Source of the DNA: a bacterium
GTDB taxonomy: Bacteria; Bacillota; Clostridia; Oscillospirales; Ruminococcaceae
Reading direction: 5' to 3'
NCBI GenBank assembly: GCA_004561545.1
Contig: SFVK01000002.1
Coordinates: forward strand, 120,207 to 184,206
DNA: 64,000 nucleotides
In this document: one piece after another, positions 13,430-21,294 of the stretch
Position numbering within the stretch: the stretch's first letter is position 1
How the letters are laid out: each line of letters begins with the position of its first letter
Translations under genes and position numbers: made by a program
The notes under the pieces: generated by a model
What the model was told of the DNA's origin: nothing
Seen by the model: only the letters and a program-made list of their open reading frames with translations
Databases searched by the model: none

Positions 13430-14983
13430 TTACGCCAGGTATTCCGCCGCCACGCCATCAATGGCAGTGGGGTCTTTGGCGTTCCAGGAGGCATAGTCCA
13501 TCCCGGAGGCGGCCACCGTTTTGCCCAGCGCAACCAGGAATTCAGGAATGCGCTCTTCCAGCACAACACCCAGCTCCCGGCCCATCGCCTCACGGCCCTG
13601 GCGGGAATCGCCGTTTACATACAGGGTGAAGGCGGAGTGCGGCTTTTTGTCAATGACTTTCGCTGCGCCGCGGAAGCCGATGGCGCCGGTCTGGTGGGTG
13701 CCGCAGGAGGACGGGCAGCCCGAGATGTGGATCTGGGGCAGAGCACCGCAGGGAAGCTGTGCCTCCCGCACCGCCTTGACGCAGGCGGCCAGCAGCGCCT
13801 GGGAATCCCGCACGCCCACCTGGCAGGTGGCTGCGCCGATGCAGCTCACCGAGGTCTCAAAAAGGCTCTGCGCGGTGTCACCGGCGGTCAGCTCCAGCAT
13901 ACGGGCGGCTTCGGCCCCGGTCAGATTGATCAGATAGGCGGTCTCATCGGGGGCAAGGCGCATCTCGGTGCCGGGCATTTGGGCAACAGCATCCGCCACG
14001 GCACAGAATACCGCAGGATCAGGCTGCCCGCCCAGAGGATGCCACGCCACGGCGTAAAGACCGGGCTGCTTCTGGGGCAGCACGCGGGGGGACGGGGGAC
14101 AGACCGAGCTGTCGCCTGTCAGCTCCGGGGTGGCGGGAATCTCCCGGATGGTCAGATCCTCGCCGGAAGCAAAGACCTCCTCCAGTTTCTCCCGGAACGT
14201 CCTGCGGTATCCTTCCGGTCCGCCGCAGGTGTCCTGCATATAGCGGGTGCGGGCCTTGCCGCGGTTCTCGTAGTTGCCGTAGGCGCGGAACGTCAGCCAC
14301 ATTGCCTTGATGTAGTACAGCACCATCTCGGGCTGCACATCCTCCGCCACCTTCACGCCAAACCGGGGATTGTTGCCCAGACCGCCGGCGCTGTAAACGT
14401 CGAACAGGCCGTTGGCCTTTGCCACAAAGCCCAGATCGCGGTAGGTGGCGTGTACCGCGTTGGCGGGCGAGTTGGAGAAGCAGACCTTGAGCTTGCGGGG
14501 CATCTTTTCCGCCTTGATGAAGTGCATCAGATAATCCGCCGCAGCCTCGGCCCAGGGAAGAACGTCAAAATACTCGCCGGGCTCCACGCCGGAGAGCGGC
14601 GCGCACATAACGTTGCGGGGATAATCACCGCCGCCGCCCATTGTCACAATCCCGGCGCTCAGAGCTTCCTCCATGACGGCGCAGACAGTCTGCGGCTGCA
14701 AATCATGGAGCTGAATGGTCTGGCAGGTGGTAAAATGCAACCGCTTGACGCCGTGTTTGCGGATGGCGTCTGCGGTGAAAGCCAGTTTTTCCGGTGTGAC
14801 GCGGCCCGCAGTCATGCGCAGACGCAGCATACTGGCCTTGCCGCCCTTCTGGGCGTAGCTGCCGTACAGCCCCGAAAAGCCCTTGTAAGCGGCCTTGTCC
14901 AGCTCACCGGCATAAAAAGCCTCGGTCTTTTCACGAAAAGCCGGCAGGTCGGCCTTCCAACTCATCGGATCAATTCGTTCCAT
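13430..14983 (-). CDS. Siroheme [4Fe-4S] nitrite/sulfite reductase family protein
   Basis: This 517-residue protein shows the duplicated ferredoxin-like plus siroheme/4Fe-4S arrangement of NirA/CysI enzymes, which carry out six-electron reduction of nitrite or sulfite. Visible motifs are HFTTCQTIQLHDLQP, GGGGDYPRNVMCAPLSG and, in the C-terminal half, the cluster ligands C-IGAAT-C and GCPSSCGTHQ. The ATG at 14983 follows GGGAGG (14993-14998). An extended -10 box (TGGTATAAT on the minus strand) lies at 15035-15043. There is no electron-donor, siroheme or transport gene beside it, so nitrite versus sulfite cannot be decided here. Confidence 0.87.
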   Translation of the reverse strand: MERIDPMSWKADLPAFREKTEAFYAGELDKAAYKGFSGLYGSYAQKGGKASMLRLRMTAGRVTPEKLAFTADAIRKHGVKRLHFTTCQTIQLHDLQPQTVCAVMEEALSAGIVTMGGGGDYPRNVMCAPLSGVEPGEYFDVLPWAEAAADYLMHFIKAEKMPRKLKVCFSNSPANAVHATYRDLGFVAKANGLFDVYSAGGLGNNPRFGVKVAEDVQPEMVLYYIKAMWLTFRAYGNYENRGKARTRYMQDTCGGPEGYRRTFREKLEEVFASGEDLTIREIPATPELTGDSSVCPPSPRVLPQKQPGLYAVAWHPLGGQPDPAVFCAVADAVAQMPGTEMRLAPDETAYLINLTGAEAARMLELTAGDTAQSLFETSVSCIGAATCQVGVRDSQALLAACVKAVREAQLPCGALPQIHISGCPSSCGTHQTGAIGFRGAAKVIDKKPHSAFTLYVNGDSRQGREAMGRELGVVLEERIPEFLVALGKTVAASGMDYASWNAKDPTAIDGVAAEYLA

Positions 14984-15138
14984 AACAATCATCCTCCCAA
15001 ACAACGGACTCGTTTCATGCCGCATAACGAAACTATTATACCACAGGCTTTGACAAAAGAATAGCGTTCCTACCGAAAAAACAAAAATACGAAAAAATTG
15101 ACGCCGGGACGCCGGAAGGTACGCTCCGCCAGGCCGGC

Positions 15139-15184
15139 AAAAAAAATGCCCCGATGATTCGATCCAACAACGAACCATCGGGGT
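15139..15184 (-). terminator. terminator of tRNA-Thr
   Basis: On the minus strand the stem CCCCGATG / CATCGGGG (15176-15183 with 15149-15156) is followed by a run of eight T (15139-15146), immediately behind the tRNA 3' end. Confidence 0.85.
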
Positions 15185-15192
15185 ATTTTTGG

Positions 15193-15265
15193 AGCTGGTG
15201 GCCGGACTTGAACCGGCGACCTGCTGATTACGAATCAGCTGCTCTACCAACTGAGCCACACCAGC
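15193..15265 (-). tRNA. tRNA-Thr (anticodon CGU)
   Basis: On the minus strand the acceptor stem GCTGGTG (15265-15259) pairs with CACCAGC (15200-15194). The anticodon stem-loop CTGATT-CGT-AATCAG gives anticodon CGU for threonine ACG codons, and the T arm reads GCCGGTTCAAGTCCGGC. The CCA end is not encoded. A TTGACT-16-TATACT promoter lies just upstream and an intrinsic terminator just downstream, so it is an independent single-tRNA unit. Confidence 0.95.
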
Positions 15266-15276
15266 GCAACAATATC

Positions 15277-15304
15277 AGTATACTGATTTTTGGCTCAAAG
15301 TCAA
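15277..15304 (-). promoter_or_regulatory. promoter of tRNA-Thr
   Basis: Minus-strand -35 TTGACT (15304-15299), 16-base spacer and -10 TATACT (15282-15277), about 12 bases before the mature tRNA 5' end. Confidence 0.8.
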
Positions 15305-15357
15305 GAGGAAGAGACAAAAAACTGCAACTTGTCCGCCTGTGCGGTGAAAAACGCGGG

Positions 15358-16251
15358 TTACTGCGGGCGTGCGTCCGGCTCTTTTTCGGTCTCGGGGCCC
15401 TGGGTATCCGGGACCGCTTGGTCGGGGCGCCGGGTGCTGACAACGGGAATAAAGCGCTTGGCAAACTTGTTTTTGCCACGGCTGCGCACATAAAAATACC
15501 CGATGATGGAGAAGGTCAGTGCGCCGATAAAATTGACGAAGAGATCTTCCATGGTGTCCAGCAACCCAATGTCCAGATATCCGCCCAGCCCCAGCCGGAT
15601 CTGGGTGCCGTCCGCCTGCACGAGAATGACATCGGTGATGTTTTTGACCGACACCGGATGGTTCCCCCCGGCGGGGTCCAGCAGGATGCTGCCGATGGAG
15701 TGGACGATGGTATCTTTCTGCATATCCAGTGCAAACAGATGGTCCATGGTGCATTCAAAAAACTCCCAGACCACGCCCACCGTCATGGAAAAACAGAAGG
15801 CGACAACAGCCAGGTACAGCGGCGACAGCGAAAATTTGACCTGCTCCTCCCGGTTGAGCAGGTCCAGCAGCGAAAAGCCGATGGCGGCGCACAGAAAGCC
15901 GTTCAGGGTATGGAGTACCGTGTCCCAATAAGGGAAGGTGACATAATAGGCGTTGATCTCCCCCAGAATTTCCGCTGCGTAAATGAACAGCAGAATAATG
16001 ATTTCAAGGGTGTTGGGAAACTCGATATTGAGCCGGTGCTCCAAAATGCTGGGGACCAGGAACAGAACCAGGGTGAGCAGACACAGGAATGCGTTTTCAA
16101 AATTGAGATTGAACAGCTGTGCCACCAGCACCAGAATGACCGAGGCACGCAGCAGCAGATAGACGATGGTCACAGACCGTTTGGATTTCCAGGCTTCCTT
16201 GAATTCATGGCCGTGGCGAATCATGGAATCTTTGGGATGAAACCGGGGCAT
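15358..16251 (-). CDS. YjdF/DUF2238-like integral membrane protein
   Basis: This is a 297-residue membrane protein with about seven hydrophobic segments. The central FPYWDTVLHTLNGF and VGVVWEFFE stretches (conserved Asp, His, Trp, Glu in membrane helices) resemble the DUF2238/YjdF membrane family, whose function is unknown. The C-terminal 35 residues are hydrophilic and Pro/Glu-rich. It lies behind the small Cys-rich gene (36-base gap), reading the same way, so the two may be co-transcribed. Family placement is by motif impression only. Confidence 0.65.
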   Translation of the reverse strand: MPRFHPKDSMIRHGHEFKEAWKSKRSVTIVYLLLRASVILVLVAQLFNLNFENAFLCLLTLVLFLVPSILEHRLNIEFPNTLEIIILLFIYAAEILGEINAYYVTFPYWDTVLHTLNGFLCAAIGFSLLDLLNREEQVKFSLSPLYLAVVAFCFSMTVGVVWEFFECTMDHLFALDMQKDTIVHSIGSILLDPAGGNHPVSVKNITDVILVQADGTQIRLGLGGYLDIGLLDTMEDLFVNFIGALTFSIIGYFYVRSRGKNKFAKRFIPVVSTRRPDQAVPDTQGPETEKEPDARPQ

Positions 16252-16286
16252 ACAATACTTTCCTTTCCGGCGGCCCGGGGACAGGG

Positions 16287-16508
16287 TCAGTCCTCCAGGC
16301 TGAAATCTTTGGGATCGTAATGGGGCAGAACCTGACGGTGGGGAACCCGCATCAGCGGGTCATAGCGGAACCGGCGGCAGGCAAAATAGGGGGAAACCAC
16401 ACCCCGGTTCCGGCACAGCACCATTTTTTGATCCGCAGCGGGGCAGCCGTGGGCGCAGTAGGCGCAGGCAGGGGAGATTTTGCTCCCGTAAGGCGGTTTT
16501 CTGAACAT
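16287..16508 (-). CDS. Small cysteine-rich protein
   Basis: This 73-residue basic protein carries CAYCAHGC, then LC, then ACRRFRYDP, a C-x2-C-x3-C ... C ... C layout suggesting a zinc-binding or iron-sulfur knuckle. It has no signal peptide. The ATG at 16508 (minus) has AAAGGGGG upstream, and a clear promoter (TTTACA-17-TATAAT) stands at 16544-16572, so it is very likely expressed. Function unknown; it is not a family I can name. Confidence 0.7.
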   Translation of the reverse strand: MFRKPPYGSKISPACAYCAHGCPAADQKMVLCRNRGVVSPYFACRRFRYDPLMRVPHRQVLPHYDPKDFSLED

Positions 16509-16531
16509 ACGATACCCCCTTTGTATACAAA

Positions 16532-17593
16532 TTATTTGTCTTTATTATAGGGGCTTTGTCGGGATTTGTAAAGCTGGTAAAGCGCCGCGCACAGGAAGAA
16601 AAATACGGCCAGCGCGGTATCCGGCGCTTCCCGGCGCAGAACAACCACCCGGGGAGCCAGGCTGGAAAATACTTCCGCTTCCCCCGGCAGGCTGCGCAGC
16701 GCCAGACGGATCAGCAGCTGCATCACTACCAAATGAATGACCCGGGCAGCAGCCAGGGGACCCAGCGGCACACAGCCATCCAGCAACGCCGCCAACTGGG
16801 CAAACACCGAAAGCCCCAGAACACTCAGACAGAAGCAGACCCCCGGCAGGCTGCCCGCCGCCGCAAAGTCTGCACACCCGGCGCTGATTTCCAGGCAGCC
16901 GCTCAAAAAAGGGAGTGCTCCTTCATGTCCCGCCCACCAGGGCAGCGCCGCCGCAAGACGGTATACCACCCGGAAGAACAGTACGCAGCCGCAGACGGTC
17001 AGGCTGCTGTCCACCGCCCGGCCAATGGCCCCGGGCAGCGTTACAGGGTCACGGGGCGGCTCCTCTGCCGGCAGCGCTTCGCCGGGGTCAGGCCTCCAGA
17101 TCCGTGCCAGGCATGCGGCGGCGATGAGATTGGCCGCCAGCTGGATGCCATAGAGCAGGGTCCCCAGCGCCACGCTGCCCAGCAGCTGCCCGCCCACGCA
17201 ACCGACCACAAATCCCGGACCGGAACAGCACCCCAGCGCCAAAAGCAGAGAACCCTCCCGGCGGGAAAGAACGCCCTCCCCCCGCAGCCGCGCCACCAGC
17301 CGGGCACAGACCGCGTAGCCGCCCACCCATCCCAGCAAAAGAACGGCGACGTTCCGGCGCCCGCGCAGCCCGTACCGCCTGGCCAACGGGCACAGCGGTG
17401 CGCCCAGCCAGCGGATCAGCGGGCTGGCCATCAGCAGCTCACACACCACAAAAAAGGGGAACAGCGCCGGCAGCAGACTGCCGCCGCACAGCCGCAGCCC
17501 CTCGCCAAATCCCTGGGCCGCTGCCTCCGGGCAGGCCAGCAATGCGGCGCCCAGAACCAGTGCCGCCGCACCCAATCCAAAGCTTTGATTCAT
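16532..17593 (-). CDS. ylbJ: YlbJ-like nucleoside-recognition domain membrane protein
   Basis: This 353-residue polytopic protein begins after GGAGGTGG with ATG 17593 (minus). The order of helices and the segments GGSLLPALFPFFVVCELL, GCCSGPGFVVG and LKSxLSGxxE-like LPFLSGCLEISAGC match the Gate/nucleoside-recognition membrane fold of YlbJ, a sporulation integral membrane protein in Bacillus and clostridia. It is divergent from yqfC-yqfD (48-base gap), two further genes associated with sporulation. Role in this organism unproven. Confidence 0.78.
   Translation of the reverse strand: MNQSFGLGAAALVLGAALLACPEAAAQGFGEGLRLCGGSLLPALFPFFVVCELLMASPLIRWLGAPLCPLARRYGLRGRRNVAVLLLGWVGGYAVCARLVARLRGEGVLSRREGSLLLALGCCSGPGFVVGCVGGQLLGSVALGTLLYGIQLAANLIAAACLARIWRPDPGEALPAEEPPRDPVTLPGAIGRAVDSSLTVCGCVLFFRVVYRLAAALPWWAGHEGALPFLSGCLEISAGCADFAAAGSLPGVCFCLSVLGLSVFAQLAALLDGCVPLGPLAAARVIHLVVMQLLIRLALRSLPGEAEVFSSLAPRVVVLRREAPDTALAVFFFLCAALYQLYKSRQSPYNKDK
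16544..16572 (-). promoter_or_regulatory. promoter of the small Cys-rich gene
   Basis: Minus-strand TTTACA (16572-16567), 17-base spacer and TATAAT (16549-16544). It overlaps the 3' end of the ylbJ-like gene. Confidence 0.75.
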
Positions 17594-17641
17594 AACCGGG
17601 CCACCTCCGCGTATACTGAACTGAAAGGGGGCACTTTGCGT

Positions 17642-17971
17642 ATGAAGCAGCAGCGGCGCCGCCCTCGTCCCCACAAAAACCGCCCCGCCCGTCCGCCCGG
17701 GCTGAAAGACCTTTTTCGCCAGCCGGAGCAGGACTTCTACCGTCTGCCCGATCTGGAAGTGCGGGACGGGCGGATCTACACCGATGGCTGCCGCCGGGTG
17801 CTGGACTTCACCCCGCAAAAACTCTGCCTGGATCTGGGTGCCGCCATCGTTACATTTTATGGCGATGCTCTGCGAATAGAATCCTTTTCCGGCCGGCGTC
17901 TTGCGGTGGGCGGCAGGGTGGCGCGCATTGAGTTTGCCGCGAAATGGGGGGATGGCAATGGCGCGCTTTGA
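17642..17971 (+). CDS. yqfC: Sporulation protein YqfC
   Basis: This small protein (109 residues) of the YabP/YqfC family has a basic N-terminal arm (KQQRRRPRPHKNRP) followed by the typical core PDLEVRDGRIYTDGCRRVL and IVTFYGDALRIESF. In Bacillus yqfC-yqfD is a sigma-E-dependent sporulation operon. ATG 17642 is preceded by AAAGGGGG (17623-17630), a somewhat long spacing of 11 bases. It overlaps yqfD by 14 bases. Confidence 0.85.
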   Translation: MKQQRRRPRPHKNRPARPPGLKDLFRQPEQDFYRLPDLEVRDGRIYTDGCRRVLDFTPQKLCLDLGAAIVTFYGDALRIESFSGRRLAVGGRVARIEFAAKWGDGNGAL

Positions 17972-19130
17972 TCCCGTTGCGGCGGACCGCATCTGTTTCG
18001 CGGTGCGGGGGCGGGGAACACAGCATTTCCTCAGCGCTGCGGCCCGGGCCGGTGTGCGGCTGGACGGCATCCGTCCCGGGGAGGAGGGACTCACGGCCTG
18101 GGCGGCGGGGACCGATCTGCCCCGGCTGCGCCGCTGTGCCGACCGGGGCGGATGGGAGCTGGAGGTGGTCTCCCGCCGTGGCCCGGGACGGAGCCTGGCC
18201 CGTCTGCTGCGCCGCCCGGGCATTTTGGCGGGGCTGGCCTGCTTTTTTATGCTGGTCCGGTTGCTTTCGGGCTTTTTGTGGTGCATGGATTTTGGCGGCC
18301 TGACGGACGCGGAACAGGCGGCCCTGCGCCAGACTCTGGCCCGGTACGGTGTGCGGGAGGGAGTCTGGCTCAGCCGGGAAACGCTGGCGGGGGCCCAGCA
18401 GGCGCTGGACCTGGAGGGAGAAGCCTTTGGCTGGCTGAGCCTGAATTTTGCAGGGGGATGCCTCTTTGTGGAGAGCACGCCCCGCCAGAACGCCGAGCCC
18501 CGTGCCGAACCCCAAAACACCGAACTGCGGGCCAAGGCGGCGGGGGAGGTGCTTGCCGTGGATGTGGAGAGCGGCTTTGCCCAGGTCCAGCCCGGCCAGT
18601 ATGTGGCCAAAGGCCAGCTTCTGGCCGCCGCTTCCCGCCTGGACCGTTCCGGTAATCCGGTTCCACAGGCGGCATCGGGCCGTGTGGTGGGGCGGGTCAG
18701 GTGCAGTTATACAGCGCAGCAGCCCTGCACCTGGACCGGATCGGTGCTCACCGGCCGGTCCCGCCAGACGGAGGAAACCTGCGTTCTGGGCCGGACATTT
18801 ACCCACCGCAGCGGGGACTGGGACGGGGAGAACACCTGGTCCGGCGCCGAAACCCGGACCGAATGGCTGCCGCTGACCCTGGGGCGGCTGGCACTGCCGG
18901 CCAGTGTGTGCCGAACCACCCAATGGGAACGGGACGAACGAACCTTGACCGTCAGCCCCGAAACCGCTGCGGCTATGGCCCGGCGCAGCTGCCGTCTTCA
19001 ACTGCTGGCGGACTTTCCCGATGCGGTGGTGGAGTCCGAACGGGCCGAGACAGCCTGTAACGAAAGCGGCGCACAATGCACCATCACCTATGTGTTTCGG
19101 GCGGATCTGGCGCAGGCGGAACCACCATGA
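17958..19130 (+). CDS. yqfD: Sporulation protein YqfD
   Basis: This 390-residue membrane-associated protein is of the YqfD/SpoIV family. A soluble N-terminal part (about 1-80) is followed by a transmembrane helix (about 90-110), then the extracytoplasmic region with GVREGVWLSRETL and ELRAKAAGEVLAVDVESG, where the internal glycine-rich G-x-V-x-G patterns are typical. The ATG at 17958 is 7 bases after a GGGGGG run; an ATG at 17952 sits too close to it. It ends 130 bases before the phoH promoter. Sporulation role inferred from family. Confidence 0.87.
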   Translation: MARFDPVAADRICFAVRGRGTQHFLSAAARAGVRLDGIRPGEEGLTAWAAGTDLPRLRRCADRGGWELEVVSRRGPGRSLARLLRRPGILAGLACFFMLVRLLSGFLWCMDFGGLTDAEQAALRQTLARYGVREGVWLSRETLAGAQQALDLEGEAFGWLSLNFAGGCLFVESTPRQNAEPRAEPQNTELRAKAAGEVLAVDVESGFAQVQPGQYVAKGQLLAAASRLDRSGNPVPQAASGRVVGRVRCSYTAQQPCTWTGSVLTGRSRQTEETCVLGRTFTHRSGDWDGENTWSGAETRTEWLPLTLGRLALPASVCRTTQWERDERTLTVSPETAAAMARRSCRLQLLADFPDAVVESERAETACNESGAQCTITYVFRADLAQAEPP

Positions 19131-19219
19131 TTTTCCAAAAGAATCATCATTCCCATGAATTCGACATGGTTTGAAGGAAAATTTTGTGCAATATTCATAG
19201 TTTCTTTTCGGGAAAACTG

Positions 19220-19228
19220 TGATATAAT
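19220..19228 (+). promoter_or_regulatory. extended -10 promoter of the phoH operon
   Basis: TGATATAAT at 19220-19228 is a consensus extended -10 element. No good -35 is seen. It would drive phoH-ybeY-dgkA-era and probably onward. Confidence 0.65.
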
Positions 19229-19285
19229 TCAAAATGAAGAATAATTGCATGGCGTTGTTTTTTGGATTTTGTACCCCGGGAGGTT

Positions 19286-20260
19286 ATGTCTTTGGCGGAA
19301 AAAGCGGTTGAACTGGACAGCATTGAGCTGGCCGCAGCAATTTTTGGCAACTGCGACCAGAATGTCCGGCTGCTGGAAAACGAATTCCATGTTACGGCGG
19401 TCTGCCGCGGCTCTGCGCTCAAGTTTACCGGAGCGCCCGATGATGTGCAGGCGGCCGTCCACGCGGTGGAGGGCATGGTGACGCTGATGCAGAACCATAC
19501 CCCGCTGGAGGAACAGACGGTGCGCTACTGCATCAGCCTGGCCCGCGGCGGGGAGCAGAAGCGTCTGCGGGAACTCAATGATGACTTTGTGGCTGTGACC
19601 GCCAAAGGCCGCCCCATCCATCCCAAGACGTTGGGGCAGAAAGAGTATCTGGCCGCCATCCGGGCCAACTCCATCACCTTCGGCGTGGGGCCTGCCGGCA
19701 CCGGAAAGACCTATCTGGCCGTTGCCATGGCGGTCAAGGCCTTCAAGTCCAAGGACGTGAGCCGCATCATTCTGACCCGCCCTGCGGTGGAGGCAGGGGA
19801 GAAGCTGGGCTTTCTCCCGGGCGATTTGCAAAATAAGGTGGACCCCTACCTGCGCCCTCTCTACGACGGACTGTTTGATCTGCTGGGGGCCGAAACCTTC
19901 CAGAAACTGGTGGAAAAGCAGTCCATTGAGGTTGCGCCGCTGGCCTATATGCGCGGGCGCACCCTGGACGATGCCTTTATCATTCTGGACGAGGCCCAGA
20001 ACACCACCCCCGAACAGATGAAAATGTTCCTGACCCGCATGGGCGTGGGCAGCAAGGTGGTGGTCACCGGCGATGTGACCCAGGTGGACCTGCCGGATAA
20101 GGCCCGCAGCGGCCTGGTGGACGCCCTCCATGTGCTGCGCGGCATTGACGGCATCGCCCAGGTTTATCTGACCGAGAAGGACGTGGTGCGCCACCGCCTG
20201 GTGCAGCAGATTGTAAAAGCGTACGAACGCGCGGCAAAGGAACCCGCCGCCAGAACATAA
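19286..20260 (+). CDS. phoH: PhoH family ATPase
   Basis: This is a cytoplasmic P-loop ATPase of about 324 residues with RNA-binding/helicase-like relatives. A small N-terminal KH-like part precedes GVGPAGTGKTYLAVAMAV (Walker A), the RPAVEAGEKLGFLPGDL signature and FIILDEAQNTTPEQMKMFL (Walker B), then VTGDVTQVDLP. GGGAGG (19278-19283) lies only 2 bases before the ATG at 19286 but 8 bases before the in-frame TTG at 19292, so the TTG may be the true start. In Bacillus yqfF (a membrane HD phosphodiesterase) follows phoH; here ybeY follows directly. Confidence 0.92.
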   Translation: MSLAEKAVELDSIELAAAIFGNCDQNVRLLENEFHVTAVCRGSALKFTGAPDDVQAAVHAVEGMVTLMQNHTPLEEQTVRYCISLARGGEQKRLRELNDDFVAVTAKGRPIHPKTLGQKEYLAAIRANSITFGVGPAGTGKTYLAVAMAVKAFKSKDVSRIILTRPAVEAGEKLGFLPGDLQNKVDPYLRPLYDGLFDLLGAETFQKLVEKQSIEVAPLAYMRGRTLDDAFIILDEAQNTTPEQMKMFLTRMGVGSKVVVTGDVTQVDLPDKARSGLVDALHVLRGIDGIAQVYLTEKDVVRHRLVQQIVKAYERAAKEPAART

Positions 20261-20309
20261 AAGCCAACCCATTCAACGGATCAAAATCAAACAAGGAGGC
20301 AGATCCATC

Positions 20310-20810
20310 ATGTCCAATAAAGTTTTGATCACCAATGAACAGAATACCGTCAAGATTCCCTCCGGTTTGCGGATTCTGATCCGGCGCAGCTGCAACGCGG
20401 TGCTGGAGTATGAGCACTTTGACGGCCCCGCCGAGATCAGTGTGACCTTTGTGGACAATGCCCGCATTCATGAGCTGAACCTGCAATACCGCCAGAAGGA
20501 CGCCCCCACCGACGTACTTAGCTTTCCCATGTCGGACAACGGACAGTATGATATCGACGAAGACAACGGCTGCAAAATCCTGGGCGACATTGTCATCTCG
20601 ATGGAGCGCGCCATGGAACAGGCAGAGCTGTACGGGCATAGCCTCCAGCGCGAGGTTGCCTACCTGACCGTTCACTCCATGCTGCACCTGCTGGGCTATG
20701 ACCATGAGGCCAGCGGCCTGGAAGCAGTGCGTATGCGGGAAAAGGAGGAAGCGGTGCTGATCCAGCTGGGCCTGCCCCGTACCGTGAGCTATACCAACGA
20801 TGAAATCTGA
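20310..20810 (+). CDS. ybeY: Endoribonuclease YbeY (rRNA maturation)
   Basis: This 166-residue metal-dependent RNase takes part in 16S rRNA 3'-end processing and ribosome quality control. The signature HSMLHLLGYDHE with three zinc-binding histidines is present near residue 128, preceded by DVLSFPM and LGDIVIS. AAGGAGG precedes the ATG. It overlaps dgkA by 11 bases. Confidence 0.95.
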   Translation: MSNKVLITNEQNTVKIPSGLRILIRRSCNAVLEYEHFDGPAEISVTFVDNARIHELNLQYRQKDAPTDVLSFPMSDNGQYDIDEDNGCKILGDIVISMERAMEQAELYGHSLQREVAYLTVHSMLHLLGYDHEASGLEAVRMREKEEAVLIQLGLPRTVSYTNDEI

Positions 20811-21294
20811 CCTGGCGCGCTTTGGGCGCGGTTTTGTCTATGCCTGGAACGGGATCTGCGCGGCTGTGCGGGAGGAACGGAATTTCCGTTTCCACCTCTG
20901 CGCCGCCGTCTACGTCTTTGCGGCGGCCTGGCTCGCGGAACTGGACCGGCAGAGCGTGGCCCTGCTGGCGCTCTGCGTCTTTTCCATGCTGGGCATGGAG
21001 CTGATGAACTCCGCCGTGGAGCGCGCGGTGGACAAGCCGGATACCACCCACTGGTGGAGCGCCGGGGCCGCCAAGGACATGGCTGCCGGCGGCGTGCTTG
21101 CCACCGCCGTGGGCACGGTGGTGGTGGGCGTTTGCCTGTTTGGCCGCGCCGAAACGCTGCGCCTTCTCTGGGCGCGGGTCACAGCCAGCCCCGCCTGCAT
21201 CCTCTGCTGGTGCGTTTCCCTTGCTGCCGCCTACTGGTTTATTTTTCGATTCTGCAAGAAAGAGAATACAAATGCCGAACACAAAACCCAATAA
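20800..21294 (+). CDS. dgkA: Undecaprenol/diacylglycerol kinase DgkA
   Basis: This 164-residue small membrane lipid kinase recycles undecaprenol or phosphorylates diacylglycerol at the membrane. The diagnostic ELMNSAVERAVD and AAKDMAAGGVL motifs of the prokaryotic DAGK family are present, with three core helices plus an extra C-terminal helix (ILCWCVSLAAAYWFIFRF), slightly longer than the usual ~130 residues. The start overlaps the ybeY end, and its own end overlaps era by 23 bases. Firmicute homologues act mainly on undecaprenol. Confidence 0.9.
   Translation: MKSDLARFGRGFVYAWNGICAAVREERNFRFHLCAAVYVFAAAWLAELDRQSVALLALCVFSMLGMELMNSAVERAVDKPDTTHWWSAGAAKDMAAGGVLATAVGTVVVGVCLFGRAETLRLLWARVTASPACILCWCVSLAAAYWFIFRFCKKENTNAEHKTQ

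Noticed and set aside
13292..15064. 590-codon plus-strand frame opposite the nitrite/sulfite reductase
   Set aside because: The minus strand carries all iron-sulfur and siroheme motifs and a proper start; the plus frame is a shadow.
16556..17641. Plus-strand extension of the yqfC frame back through the ylbJ-like gene
   Set aside because: The first family-like residues and the ribosome site are at 17642; the upstream part is the mirror of ylbJ with basic, Gln/Arg-rich composition.
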